NCBI GenBank assembly: GCA_002688175.1
Contig: NZCC01000023.1
Location: 16,592-80,591 of the forward strand
Direction of reading: 5' to 3'
Length of the DNA stretch: 64,000 nt
Source: Chromatiales bacterium
GTDB taxonomy: Bacteria > Pseudomonadota > Gammaproteobacteria > Steroidobacterales > GCA-2729495
Shown: one piece after another, positions 16,473 through 24,879 of the stretch
Numbering within the stretch: position 1 is the first letter of the stretch
Layout of the letters: every line of letters begins with the position of its first letter
Notes under the pieces: model-generated
What the model was told of the DNA's origin: nothing
Database searches by the model: none
Seen by the model: only the letters and a program-made list of their open reading frames with translations
Made by a program: the position numbers and the translations under genes

Positions 16473-17648
16473 TCACCCCGGTGTCGGTCGGCGTACTACC
16501 GCGATGGCCAGCATCAGGCAGGGCACCATCAGCAACGCACCGATCAGGTACGGGGAGCCGGTACCCAGTTGCGCAAACGCGGCACCGGCATAGGCCGGGC
16601 CGAGTACCCGGCCTAAACTACCCACGCCCTGGAAGACACCGAGCAGGACGCCGCGTTCCGTCGGCAGCGCGTATTTCGATACCAGGCTCGTGCTGACCGG
16701 TGAGAACATGCTGTGCGATGTGGATAGCAGCGTCATGGCAACCAGCGCTGCGATCAGGCTGGTCGCATCCGCCATCACCCACAGGCCGGCACCCATCGCA
16801 ACGACCGTCATCATCAGCAAGGCCGCCTCGCCGAAGCGTTTGGTCAGCGGCCCGATCAGTGTGAGCTGACACACCGCACCGATAAATCCGGAGTACATGA
16901 AGATCAGGCCGATGTCCCGTGGGCCGAGTTCGAGCACCCGGTTGGTCCACAACGCGAAGATCGACAACAGTGCCGACCAGGAGACATACAGCAGCACCGC
17001 GATGAGTGACAGCATCGCAAAGGTGCTGTTCGCAAACGCTGTGCGTAATTGGGTGCTCAGCGCCAGCGCGGCGGTGCCGGTTACATCACTGCGGTGTTCC
17101 GGTTGCAGGCTTTCGGGCAGGAAGGCCAGCAGGCATAGCAAGGCGACGACGGTCAGTCCGGCTGCCGAGAATGCCGGTAGCATGAAGTTTGCGGTCTCGA
17201 CATCGGCGCCGGCCAGCACGCCGCCGATGACCGGGCCGAACATGAAGCCCAGGCTGAACGCGGCGCCCAGGTAGCCCATGAACTTCGCCCGGTCGGCGCC
17301 GCTGGAGATGTCGGTGACATAGGCAAAGATAACGCCGACATTGCCCGCCGCGATGCCGCCGACCGATCGCGCGAGGATCACCAGCCACAGGCTGTCGGCG
17401 AATCCCAGCAACACGTGCGACACGATCACGCCGGCCGTCGTCCAGATCAGCACCGGCCGGCGCCCGTAACGGTCACTCAACCGCCCGATCGTCGGCGCAG
17501 TCAGGAACTGCAGCAGGGAATACAGCGCGATGACCAGCGTAATGATTTCCGGTCCGCCCCCGACACGTTCGATATAAAACGGCAACAGCGGAATGATCAG
17601 TCCGAAGCCAAGCAGGTTGACGAAGGTGATAAGAAAGAGGACGCGCAT
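16473..17648 (-). CDS. MFS drug-resistance-type transporter
   Basis: 391 residues with twelve predicted membrane helices. Loop 2-3 carries motif A (GRLSDRYGRRPVLI), and helix 5 has GAAFSLGFMFGPVIGG, the motif C pattern of proton-driven antiporters such as TetA. It probably exports a drug-like or metabolic compound. It is convergent with the NTF2-like gene and divergent from the FAD oxidase gene. Confidence 0.88.
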   Translation of the reverse strand: MRVLFLITFVNLLGFGLIIPLLPFYIERVGGGPEIITLVIALYSLLQFLTAPTIGRLSDRYGRRPVLIWTTAGVIVSHVLLGFADSLWLVILARSVGGIAAGNVGVIFAYVTDISSGADRAKFMGYLGAAFSLGFMFGPVIGGVLAGADVETANFMLPAFSAAGLTVVALLCLLAFLPESLQPEHRSDVTGTAALALSTQLRTAFANSTFAMLSLIAVLLYVSWSALLSIFALWTNRVLELGPRDIGLIFMYSGFIGAVCQLTLIGPLTKRFGEAALLMMTVVAMGAGLWVMADATSLIAALVAMTLLSTSHSMFSPVSTSLVSKYALPTERGVLLGVFQGVGSLGRVLGPAYAGAAFAQLGTGSPYLIGALLMVPCLMLAIAVVRRPTPG

Positions 17649-17663
17649 AAGAAAGTGAGATAA

Positions 17664-17680
17664 TTGGTGTCAGACACCAA
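17664..17680. repeat. Family A palindrome
   Basis: A perfect TTGGTGTCAGACACCAA copy between the divergent MFS and FAD-oxidase genes. Confidence 0.85.
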
Positions 17681-17692
17681 TATACTTTACTG

Positions 17693-19117
17693 ATGACCCT
17701 CGCAACCAGACGTGACCTGATCAAGGGCCTGGGCGGTCTTGCCGCTGTCGGCGCAACCGCACGGTTACGCGCCGCACCGGAGCGTGCCGATGTGGTGGTC
17801 ATCGGGGGTGGGTTCGCCGGGTTGAATGCCGCGATCGTGCTCAGTGATGCGGGTGCCAACGTGACCGTGCTGGAAGCCGGCGGGCGGATCGGCGGACGTG
17901 CGTACACGGCGGATCAATGGACGGACCGGCCAGAACTGGGCGCCTCGCAGATCGGGCCGCTGTATGGGCGGATCAGGAATGCGGCGGATCGGTTCGGGGT
18001 GGCGCTCAAGCCGTTTCCGGTGCAAAGCGAACCGTTTGTCTTTGCAATCGGCGATCAGTTGATCGCGGCGAGTGACTGGGCGCAGTCACCGTTCAACAAG
18101 ACCGTCGGTGAAGAGCGCGGCGTGCCGCCGTCTTTTTTATTGCCCTCTTATATATCGAAGCACAATCCCTTAAAGGGCAGTGATGACTGGTTACAGCCGG
18201 GTGCTGCCGAGTTTGATGTCGCGGCAGCCGACTGGCTTCGTGCGCACGGCGCATCGAATGAAGCGTTGCGGCTGATGAATGCCGGCGTGGTGGCCGATGA
18301 ACTCAGCCGGGTGTCGTTGTTAACGATGTTGCAGGAATCAACGCGCCTGATGATCGCCATTCGTGCTGCAGCTGTGGCCCAACCAGCGGTAGCAAAGACT
18401 GCTCAGGTGGCCGGCGGTACGTCGCGACTGACTGAAGCCATGGCTCTGCACCTGGGTGACCGGGTGCGCATGAATCAGGCTGTAACCGCTATCCGCATGG
18501 ACCGGAGCACTGTCGAGGTGGCGACGGTAGACGGCACTCGCTATAACAGCGATTTTGTTATCGCCGCCGTGCCGTTCGTCAGCTTGCGCGAACTTCACAT
18601 CGAACCCGCATTGGCCGGTGTGCAGAGTGAAGCGGTCACGCGCATGCCGTATGCGAATACCAGCCAGGTATTTTTTGCACTTAAAGATGGTGACGACTAT
18701 TGGCAACAGGACGGACTGGCGCCATCGCTGTGGACGGATGGCGAGGTGTCGATGTTCCGCAAGATGACCGGCACGTCGCTGCTGGTGGCGGTGAATACCG
18801 GACCCAAGGCTGATGTGATGGATCAGTTGCCGGCGGCTGAACGCGGTGCCCGAGCGCTGGCCGAACTGGAACGGCTACGACCGGCGACGAAAGGTCGCGT
18901 CGAGTTTGTTGGCGCGCATTCGTGGCGGCAGCAACCCTTCATCCGCGGCTGTCGCCATTCATACGCACCCGGCGATGTGAGCCGCTTTGTTCCGGCGATG
19001 TTTCAGCCGCACGAACGATTGCACTTTGCCGGCGAACATACCCGCCAGCTGGAGATGGGCATGGAGTCGGCCATGGAGTCTGGCGAACGCGCCGCGGTGG
19101 AGATCCTGACGGGTTAA
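17693..19117 (+). CDS. Flavin amine-oxidase-like protein, Tat-type signal
   Basis: 474 residues. The N-terminus (TRRDLIKGLGGLAAVGATA) is a twin-arginine signal. The FAD-binding Rossmann motif is VVVIGGGFAGLNAAIVLSDA, followed by LEAGGRIGGRAYT, the double-Gly motif of monoamine oxidases and phytoene-desaturase relatives. The end FAGEHTRQLEMGMESAMESG is the C-terminal FAD-contacting motif. It would oxidise an amine or a C-C bond in the periplasm with oxygen or a quinone. The substrate cannot be read. A family A repeat lies just before the start. Confidence 0.88.
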   Translation: MTLATRRDLIKGLGGLAAVGATARLRAAPERADVVVIGGGFAGLNAAIVLSDAGANVTVLEAGGRIGGRAYTADQWTDRPELGASQIGPLYGRIRNAADRFGVALKPFPVQSEPFVFAIGDQLIAASDWAQSPFNKTVGEERGVPPSFLLPSYISKHNPLKGSDDWLQPGAAEFDVAAADWLRAHGASNEALRLMNAGVVADELSRVSLLTMLQESTRLMIAIRAAAVAQPAVAKTAQVAGGTSRLTEAMALHLGDRVRMNQAVTAIRMDRSTVEVATVDGTRYNSDFVIAAVPFVSLRELHIEPALAGVQSEAVTRMPYANTSQVFFALKDGDDYWQQDGLAPSLWTDGEVSMFRKMTGTSLLVAVNTGPKADVMDQLPAAERGARALAELERLRPATKGRVEFVGAHSWRQQPFIRGCRHSYAPGDVSRFVPAMFQPHERLHFAGEHTRQLEMGMESAMESGERAAVEILTG

Positions 19118-19119
19118 TG

Positions 19120-19241
19120 GGTGTCAGACACCAGTGCTCAGGCGAGCATCTGCCGGACACACCACTCTGAAGAAAAGGTACCGGGCCTGTTTTCCTATTA
19201 CCCTTGCGCTATCAAGTAAAAAAATAAACCCGGCACCTTTT
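19120..19241. repeat. Family A palindrome and inverted family B pair
   Basis: GGTGTCAGACACC lies at 19120-19132. Family B arms follow at about 19172-19195 and, inverted, at 19221-19241, 25 bases apart. This is the same A-then-B-pair layout as at 6651-6735. Confidence 0.8.
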
Positions 19242-19256
19242 CTGGAGAAACCTGCG

Positions 19257-20237
19257 ATGCAATGGGAACGATTGCTTAAGGCCGCCCCCTGGGGCAAGCG
19301 TGCCATGCCGCGCGGCGGGCAGATGGACGGCTATTTCTACATCATCAGCGGCCGTGTCGGACCATTCAAAATCTATAGCGATACCTGGCGTAGTCCCGAC
19401 GGGATTAACTGGGAATGCATGTCGAAGCAATCCGGTTGGGGCAAGCGCTGCTATCCTGAAGTCGATGTCGTGCAGGGCCACCTGGTTTTGAACGGCGGCC
19501 AGAGCCTGAATACTTTTTACAACGATGTCTGGCGTTCCGCGGACCAGGGTCGCACCTGGGAACAGGTCTGTGCCGACGCGCCGTGGGGAGTCCGCGCCGG
19601 TCACCACAGCCATGTCATGGATGACGAGATCTACATGTTCGGCGGTGCGCGCAATTCCAATGACCGGATTTTCTACCCGGAACTCTGGGTCAGCGCCGAC
19701 CTTGGCGAAACCTGGGAGCTGCGCTGCGAGTTGCCTGACGACATGGGTCGGGCCGGCATGCAGGTCTGCCACATCGACGGCACGCTTTATTACATGGGCG
19801 GCGATCATGATCGGCCGGTGTTCCTGCCCAATTGGGAAGGTCGCCGCAACGACGTCTGGAAATCAGAAGACAAGGGCGCGACGTGGGAACTGCTCGGGCA
19901 TGCGCCGTGGGTTCGGCGCACCGGGCATCAGGCCGTGGCGCACAACGGTAAGATTGTTGTGATCGGCGGGCACATCGAGGGCCCCAAAGGAGACTCATCG
20001 AAGATCCAGGCGCTCGCTCACGACCTCTGGCTCTGGGATCCGAAGGACGGCATCGACGGTTGGCAGCTCGTCACGAAAAACGTATGGGGCGTTGCAGACG
20101 ATTCATCCTCTGACGGCAAGAGTGACTTTCGAATCGAGGTGCGCGACGACAAGATCTGGACTTTCGGCGGTGACCGCGAGCGGTTTTTGCCCTGGCCGAT
20201 GGACAACGATGTCTGGGTTGCCGACTGGCCTGGCTAA
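19257..20237 (+). CDS. Kelch/BNR-repeat protein
   Basis: 326 residues from ATG 19257. About six imperfect repeats each carry a Trp-rich strand with a D-x-G-x-T-W element (ADQGRTWEQVCADAPWG, ADLGETWELRCELP, EDKGATWELLGHAPWVRR), the mark of a kelch-like or sialidase-like beta propeller. No signal peptide is visible, so it would be cytoplasmic. Such proteins often bind a ligand or another protein; no catalytic residues can be assigned. Confidence 0.75.
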   Translation: MQWERLLKAAPWGKRAMPRGGQMDGYFYIISGRVGPFKIYSDTWRSPDGINWECMSKQSGWGKRCYPEVDVVQGHLVLNGGQSLNTFYNDVWRSADQGRTWEQVCADAPWGVRAGHHSHVMDDEIYMFGGARNSNDRIFYPELWVSADLGETWELRCELPDDMGRAGMQVCHIDGTLYYMGGDHDRPVFLPNWEGRRNDVWKSEDKGATWELLGHAPWVRRTGHQAVAHNGKIVVIGGHIEGPKGDSSKIQALAHDLWLWDPKDGIDGWQLVTKNVWGVADDSSSDGKSDFRIEVRDDKIWTFGGDRERFLPWPMDNDVWVADWPG

Positions 20238-20239
20238 TG

Positions 20240-20301
20240 GGTGTCAGACACCAATGAACGAAAGATCTGCCCGGTAGACTATTTTTGGTGTCAGACACCA
20301 A
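20240..20301. repeat. Composite family A repeat, copy 1 (upstream of the LLM gene)
   Basis: GGTGTCAGACACC (20240-20252) is followed by AATGAACGAAAGATC, a GGTAGA element, TATTTTTGG, and a second palindrome at 20285-20301. The same arrangement recurs at 21355-21432 behind the gene. Confidence 0.8.
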
Positions 20302-20323
20302 TTCTTAAGACAGGAATTACACC

Positions 20324-21337
20324 ATGCGAGTCGACCTCATTATTCAACCACACCTCCCGGCGGAGGAGTTTGCCGCGCTCGGTGAACTGGCCGAGCGTTA
20401 CGGTATTTCGGGTGTCTGGGTATCCAATCACCTCGATGGCCGCGATCCGTTCGTGAATTTTGTGCCGCTGGCTCAGCGCACCCGGCAGTTGCGCATGGGG
20501 CCGACGGCACTGAGCCCGTACGAAGAGCATCCGATGCAAATGGCCAAGTTGCTGATGACGCTGAATGAGCTGGCCGGCGGGCGGGCGCAGGTTGCGGTCG
20601 GTGGCGGAGGCGGCACGATCGATTCGATGGGTTTGAAGGCAGTGCGCATGGTGCGCGCGGTGCGTGAGTGTCTCGAGATACTGCACCTGGCGGCTTCACG
20701 CGATCGGGTTTTTTACGAGGGCGAGTTGTTTCAGATGCGCGGGCTTGATACGGGTTGGGCAAAAGCGCCGAAGCCTGCGATCTTTGCTGCGGCGAACGGT
20801 GAGCAGATGCTGCGTATGTCGGCGCGTTATGCCGATGGCATCATGACCAGCGACTTCACGCCGGAACGGCTGCGCTGGGCACGGGGACATATGGACCCGG
20901 TGCTTGAAGAAACGGGTCGCGACAAGCATGCGTTCCCGCTGATCAATTTCTGGGCCTGTCATATCAAGGAAACGCATGAAGAAGCCATGGCTGAAGCGCG
21001 GTTGTACCTGATGGCACGAGGCACGATCTGGGATCCGTATATTTTTGACGTCGTCAACACCGGGGAAGCCGCCGAGATCGCCAAACATTACCCGGCTTTC
21101 GTGAAGGCCTATCGAAAAACAGATGACATCCAGGGCCCGCCGCGTGAACTCGTCAACAAAATTGTCGAACGCGGTGTAACCGCCTGTGCCGCCAGCGAGA
21201 TCGACGGCCAGATCGAACGCTTCAAAGCAATGCATGCGGCGGGCGCGACGGGTGTCGCACTGTGCCTGTATAACGAGCCGGCAGATGCCATCCGGGTGAT
21301 CGGCGAACACATCGTACCGGCGCTTAAAGACCTCTGA
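20324..21337 (+). CDS. LLM-class flavin-dependent oxidoreductase
   Basis: 337 residues of luciferase-like TIM barrel: ELAERYGISGVWVSNHLDG near the start, MGPTALSPYEEHPMQMAKLL, and the GGRAQVAVGGGGG loop that holds the flavin phosphate. Members use FMNH2 or F420 to oxidise or reduce organic substrates. No flavin reductase or F420 gene lies nearby. The gene is bracketed by nearly identical composite repeats (20240-20301 and 21355-21432). Confidence 0.85.
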   Translation: MRVDLIIQPHLPAEEFAALGELAERYGISGVWVSNHLDGRDPFVNFVPLAQRTRQLRMGPTALSPYEEHPMQMAKLLMTLNELAGGRAQVAVGGGGGTIDSMGLKAVRMVRAVRECLEILHLAASRDRVFYEGELFQMRGLDTGWAKAPKPAIFAAANGEQMLRMSARYADGIMTSDFTPERLRWARGHMDPVLEETGRDKHAFPLINFWACHIKETHEEAMAEARLYLMARGTIWDPYIFDVVNTGEAAEIAKHYPAFVKAYRKTDDIQGPPRELVNKIVERGVTACAASEIDGQIERFKAMHAAGATGVALCLYNEPADAIRVIGEHIVPALKDL

Positions 21338-21354
21338 AGAAATTGGTGAAGAAA

Positions 21355-21467
21355 TTGGTGTCAGACACCAATGAACGGACACCAATGAACGGAAGATCCT
21401 CCTGGTAGATTATTTTTGGTGTCAGACATCAATGCTTGATTGAATTAGATTTGGTGTCTGACACCAA
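21355..21467. repeat. Composite family A repeat, copy 2, plus one further palindrome
   Basis: Palindromes lie at 21355-21371, 21416-21432 (one changed base) and 21451-21467. The stretch between the first two carries the AATGAACGGAAGATC, GGTAGA and TATTTTTGG elements of the upstream unit, plus a small internal tandem duplication of GGACACCAATGAAC. Confidence 0.8.
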
Positions 21468-21502
21468 TTCCAAGCCTGTAAATTTTAATATATAAGAGCA
21501 CC

Positions 21503-22618
21503 ATGCAAAAACAATCAAAAAAGTTTTATTTCTTTTCCGGACTACTCGGCTTCTTCGTTGTCCTGACGCTGCTCGTCTTGTTCAAGACCGGGCCGGTTAG
21601 CGGGCCGCTTAAGACGCAGGGCGATATTGTGCTGGCGACGGCCGCCGAGGTGCCCGGGGTCACTTGTCGTGAACAGACAATCCCGGTGCAGCTCAGCGCC
21701 GATGCGTGGTTCACCTATGATGCGGTTGGCACGCTGTGCTGGACCGGGGTGCCAGAGGGCAAGACGCTGGCGGTCATGGTGTCGGGGGCCGGTTACGGCT
21801 CGGTTTACTGGGATTTTCCCTATCAGCCCAACACGTATTCTTTCACCCGCGCCGCACTCAGGCGGGGGCTGGCGACGTTTAACTTCGATCGGCTCGGCAT
21901 GGGACGCAGCGATCGACCGTTCGGCCTGTGGCTGGGTGTCGATAACCAGGCGCAGGTATTGGAACAGATTATCGCGACGCTGAAAGGCGAGCATAGATTT
22001 ACCTCGGTAGTGACGCTCGGTCATTCGTTCGGTTCGACAATTACTCTGGCGCATGCGTTGGCCTGGCCGCAAAGTGTCGATGGCATCGTGCTGACCGGGT
22101 TTGTGCACAACTCCAATCCCGGTTTTAACCTCGCGATGCGCGACGGGGTAGATCTTGCCGTATTGGAGGGCCCATTTGCGGGCGCCATCGTTGATCCGAC
22201 TTACCTGCTGTCCAAGGCAGACAGTCGTGGCGATCTTTTCTATACGACCAGCAACGTCGATCCGGTGGTCGTGCAGATCGATGAACTCAATCGGCAGACC
22301 ACCACCATTGGTGAAGTGGTCACCATGGCGAAATACTTTAAAGACCAGTCAAAAGCGTTGACGGTCCCCGCCTTCACCCTCATCGGTGAGGACGACTTTG
22401 TTGTCTGCGGTGGTGCCGTGGAGTGCACGGATCATGAGACCATTGTGGCCTGGGAATCGGCCTTCTTCCCGCCGGCTGCCTGCCATGAAATTGTGGTCCT
22501 CGATGACACCAACCACAACGCTAACCTGCACCTGAATGCCCCAGGCAACTTTCAGCTGATGCTCGACTGGATCGATCGGCGCATTGGCACTGCCGGGTCG
22601 CCGCCGGAAGCCTGTTGA
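21503..22618 (+). CDS. Membrane-anchored alpha/beta hydrolase
   Basis: 371 residues. One N-terminal membrane helix (about 9-28) anchors a periplasmic alpha/beta-hydrolase domain. The nucleophile elbow is LGHSFGS, the acid is probably the Asp of IGEDDFVVCGG, and the base the His of DTNHNANLH. Cys pairs near 54, 77 and the C-terminus may form disulphides. It is probably an esterase or lipase; substrate unknown. It stands alone between repeats. Confidence 0.83.
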   Translation: MQKQSKKFYFFSGLLGFFVVLTLLVLFKTGPVSGPLKTQGDIVLATAAEVPGVTCREQTIPVQLSADAWFTYDAVGTLCWTGVPEGKTLAVMVSGAGYGSVYWDFPYQPNTYSFTRAALRRGLATFNFDRLGMGRSDRPFGLWLGVDNQAQVLEQIIATLKGEHRFTSVVTLGHSFGSTITLAHALAWPQSVDGIVLTGFVHNSNPGFNLAMRDGVDLAVLEGPFAGAIVDPTYLLSKADSRGDLFYTTSNVDPVVVQIDELNRQTTTIGEVVTMAKYFKDQSKALTVPAFTLIGEDDFVVCGGAVECTDHETIVAWESAFFPPAACHEIVVLDDTNHNANLHLNAPGNFQLMLDWIDRRIGTAGSPPEAC

Positions 22619-22626
22619 GCTGAAGG

Positions 22627-22639
22627 GGTGTCTGACACC
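22627..22639. repeat. Family A palindrome core
   Basis: GGTGTCTGACACC in the 25-base gap between two convergent stop codons. Confidence 0.8.
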
Positions 22640-22643
22640 AGCC

Positions 22644-24482
22644 TCAGGTCTTCAGCAATCCTTCCAGGTGATCCAGGTCATTGACGACCCGCCAGCGCCC
22701 GCCACCTTCGACGACCTGCGTTTCCCAGTCTTTCAGGCGATCCAGGTATTCACGCGGGTCGACATTGTCGCTTCTCAGCTTCGTGACGTTCAGCGCGACG
22801 ACGTCGAAGCCGTCCAGGTTTAACGGGATGTCGCGGACATAGCCTGATAACAGGTCTTCCTTCAGGTCGGAGAAGATGAAGATCGTCTTGTGGCCCGGAT
22901 TTTTCTCGTTCAGGAACTCGATCGCCTGCAGCAAACCACCGGTGATGTCGGTATACGGCGCCGATTCTGCGTTGCGGGCAAATTGATCAATGTGATCGGC
23001 GAACAGGCGCTTCTGTCCGTTCGCGGCACTCGGTCGATCCTCGAAGGTAGCCTTCACGATGATGTCCTTCTCGCCGGTGTGGTCGCGATGACGTTGCTGA
23101 AGGCGGCTCTCGAGCCATAGCGGCAGGCACAACGGCAGGTCGTAAAGCTGCTCGGCAAGCGCGCCGGCATGTTTGCAGCCGTTGCCCAGCACGCGCATCG
23201 TGGCCGCCAGCAGGCTTAAGAAACCCATCGCCATAATGCCGAGCACGGTTCGTGACGACTGGACGAACGTTTCCAGCGGGATGGCGACAAAGACCAGCGC
23301 GAACGGCAGGATGAAGCCCATGCCCATTTGCGCGGCAGTCGTAATCCACAGGTCATTGCTGGTTAGCATCAGTGCGTCGTCACCACGCAACAGTGCGCTG
23401 GTGGCCAGTTCGTCCTGTAGCAGGATCTCACGCATATAGGCGAGGCCGGCCTCGATGCTGGCCAGCATGATCAGGATGCCGAATGTAATCCAGAGCATCC
23501 TGACGCGCAGCTTGTCCGGCAGCGCGCCGATGACCGGGAACAGTCGCGTGATGCGCAGCGACTCCATCAGGAACAGGCCCATCGAGATTTCCACCATGAT
23601 AATGACCAGGGCGGCGATGTCAGCGGTGCGAAAGTTACCGATGAAATTGGTTCCGCCGACCATTTCGGCCATCGGTCGTGCGATCAGCGAGAAGTTGATC
23701 GCAGCGCCGCCGACCGCGATGGCGAGCACAAACGCGGAGATGAAGAAATAGACCAGCGCGGACGATGACAGGATCGAGACCGCCCGGTCGGAGCGGCGCA
23801 ATATGTCTTCATACTCCGACATGTGCCGGTCGATGGTGATGGATCGGTTTAACAGGCTCTCAACATTCTTGTTCACCTGTCCGAGCATTTGTTGAATGTT
23901 GCGCCAGTGCGGGACCATGTTCCGCAGCAGGTCATGCCGCTTCGCGGTGGCGGCGTGGTACGCGACCATCGCCTCTTCGTGCGCTTTGACCAGTGATTTG
24001 TGAATGTCGCTGAGCACGTTGCCGGCACCGATGCCCTGGCGGGAATCGATTTTGGCGACGGCCTCGACTGCCTTCGCCCACGCCGGCGGATCCGGGGGGA
24101 CTTCGATGGCCCGCTGATGGTCTTCCTCGATACTCTGGATGACCTCATTGAGCCTGCGGTTCAGCGTGGGATAGGTCGTCAGGTCCTTGTTGACCGTGTT
24201 GTTGATGCGCTCGAATTCTCTCTCAATCGCCCGTTCCTTGGCCTCGCGACCGGCAGCCAGCAGCACCTCCCGATTGCGCGCTGCAAGCCGCGTCTCGGCC
24301 TGCGACACAGATGTGGCGCCGAGGCGGAAAGCGCTGTGCAATGCGGAACTGACGGCACGAATAGCCTGGTGCGCGGTCGAGCGCGCCAGGTACAGCACGG
24401 CAACGGTCAGCGCCAATAACAAGATGGCGGAGATCGCGGGATAGGGTGTGATGCCCAGTAGTTTTGATACCAACACGATCAT
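22644..24482 (-). CDS. Large membrane protein with degenerate VWA-like C-terminus, under a c-di-GMP riboswitch
   Basis: 612 residues from ATG 24482, preceded by GGGAG. An N-terminal membrane helix (about 14-35) leads into a long helical, charged region (about 35-230, coiled-coil-like). About five more helices follow (about 235-460), then a soluble C-terminal domain (about 480-612). That domain has YTDITGGLLQAIEFL and KTIFIFSDLKEDLL, which resemble the metal-site Thr and fourth strand of von Willebrand A domains, but the DxSxS motif is missing. No characterised family is recognised. The 5' leader carries a cyclic-di-GMP-I riboswitch, so the protein probably serves adhesion, envelope or biofilm behaviour. 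Confidence 0.75.
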   Translation of the reverse strand: MIVLVSKLLGITPYPAISAILLLALTVAVLYLARSTAHQAIRAVSSALHSAFRLGATSVSQAETRLAARNREVLLAAGREAKERAIEREFERINNTVNKDLTTYPTLNRRLNEVIQSIEEDHQRAIEVPPDPPAWAKAVEAVAKIDSRQGIGAGNVLSDIHKSLVKAHEEAMVAYHAATAKRHDLLRNMVPHWRNIQQMLGQVNKNVESLLNRSITIDRHMSEYEDILRRSDRAVSILSSSALVYFFISAFVLAIAVGGAAINFSLIARPMAEMVGGTNFIGNFRTADIAALVIIMVEISMGLFLMESLRITRLFPVIGALPDKLRVRMLWITFGILIMLASIEAGLAYMREILLQDELATSALLRGDDALMLTSNDLWITTAAQMGMGFILPFALVFVAIPLETFVQSSRTVLGIMAMGFLSLLAATMRVLGNGCKHAGALAEQLYDLPLCLPLWLESRLQQRHRDHTGEKDIIVKATFEDRPSAANGQKRLFADHIDQFARNAESAPYTDITGGLLQAIEFLNEKNPGHKTIFIFSDLKEDLLSGYVRDIPLNLDGFDVVALNVTKLRSDNVDPREYLDRLKDWETQVVEGGGRWRVVNDLDHLEGLLKT

Positions 24483-24599
24483 GTCTCCCTTTATCAATGA
24501 GCGAACGACACGGCGCATACCCATTCGGTATGAACGGGTTGTCTACAGAAAAAGGGAACTTGAAGGCGAGAGTGACGACAACGTTTACGCCCGACTGGC

Positions 24600-24697
24600 T
24601 TGTAACGTTACCGGCAACCCCGCTGTCATAGGTGATCCCTTAGACCGGTGGCTTTGCGACCCTTCCTTTCGAAAGGTGTGCCCTTGTTCAACAGGAG
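24600..24697 (-). ncRNA. Cyclic-di-GMP-I (GEMM-I) riboswitch aptamer
   Basis: On the minus strand this leader has the GEMM-I elements in order: AGGGCACACC, the P2 hairpin CCTTTCGAAAGG (24665-24676) with a GAAA tetraloop, GGGTCGCAAAGCCACCGG, the tetraloop-receptor halves TCTAAG (24639-24644) and TATGA (24626-24630), and AGCGGGGTTGCCGGT. The receptor differs from the classical 11-nt form by a C-G to U-A swap that keeps the pair. It lies about 120 bases before the start of the large membrane protein, leaving room for an expression platform. The boundaries are approximate. Confidence 0.88.
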
Positions 24698-24803
24698 CGC
24701 AGGTTGTCATGTGCCGGGACACAGTGCCAACTGTGAAACTGCATAATGCGAATATTAACCGGGGTTAGGTAAAACAAATGTTTTAACTTAAGGGGAAAGA
24801 ATG

Positions 24804-24816
24804 GGTGTCAGACACC
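24804..24816. repeat. Family A palindrome
   Basis: GGTGTCAGACACC with an AATT flank on one side, in the gap between the riboswitch and the nei gene. Confidence 0.8.
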
Positions 24817-24879
24817 AATTATTCCCGTGTACTATGTGCACACGTTGCAACTTAGTAAGAGTACGGCCAGTCGTTACCT

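Noticed and set aside
14601-21467. Integron attC sites
   Set aside because: The single-gene-between-repeats layout is reminiscent, but no attC core (RYYYAAC with matching R'' site) or integrase is seen.
24448-24768. Open reading frame of 106 codons on the plus strand
   Set aside because: It runs antisense through the c-di-GMP riboswitch and has no ribosome site or recognisable protein sequence.
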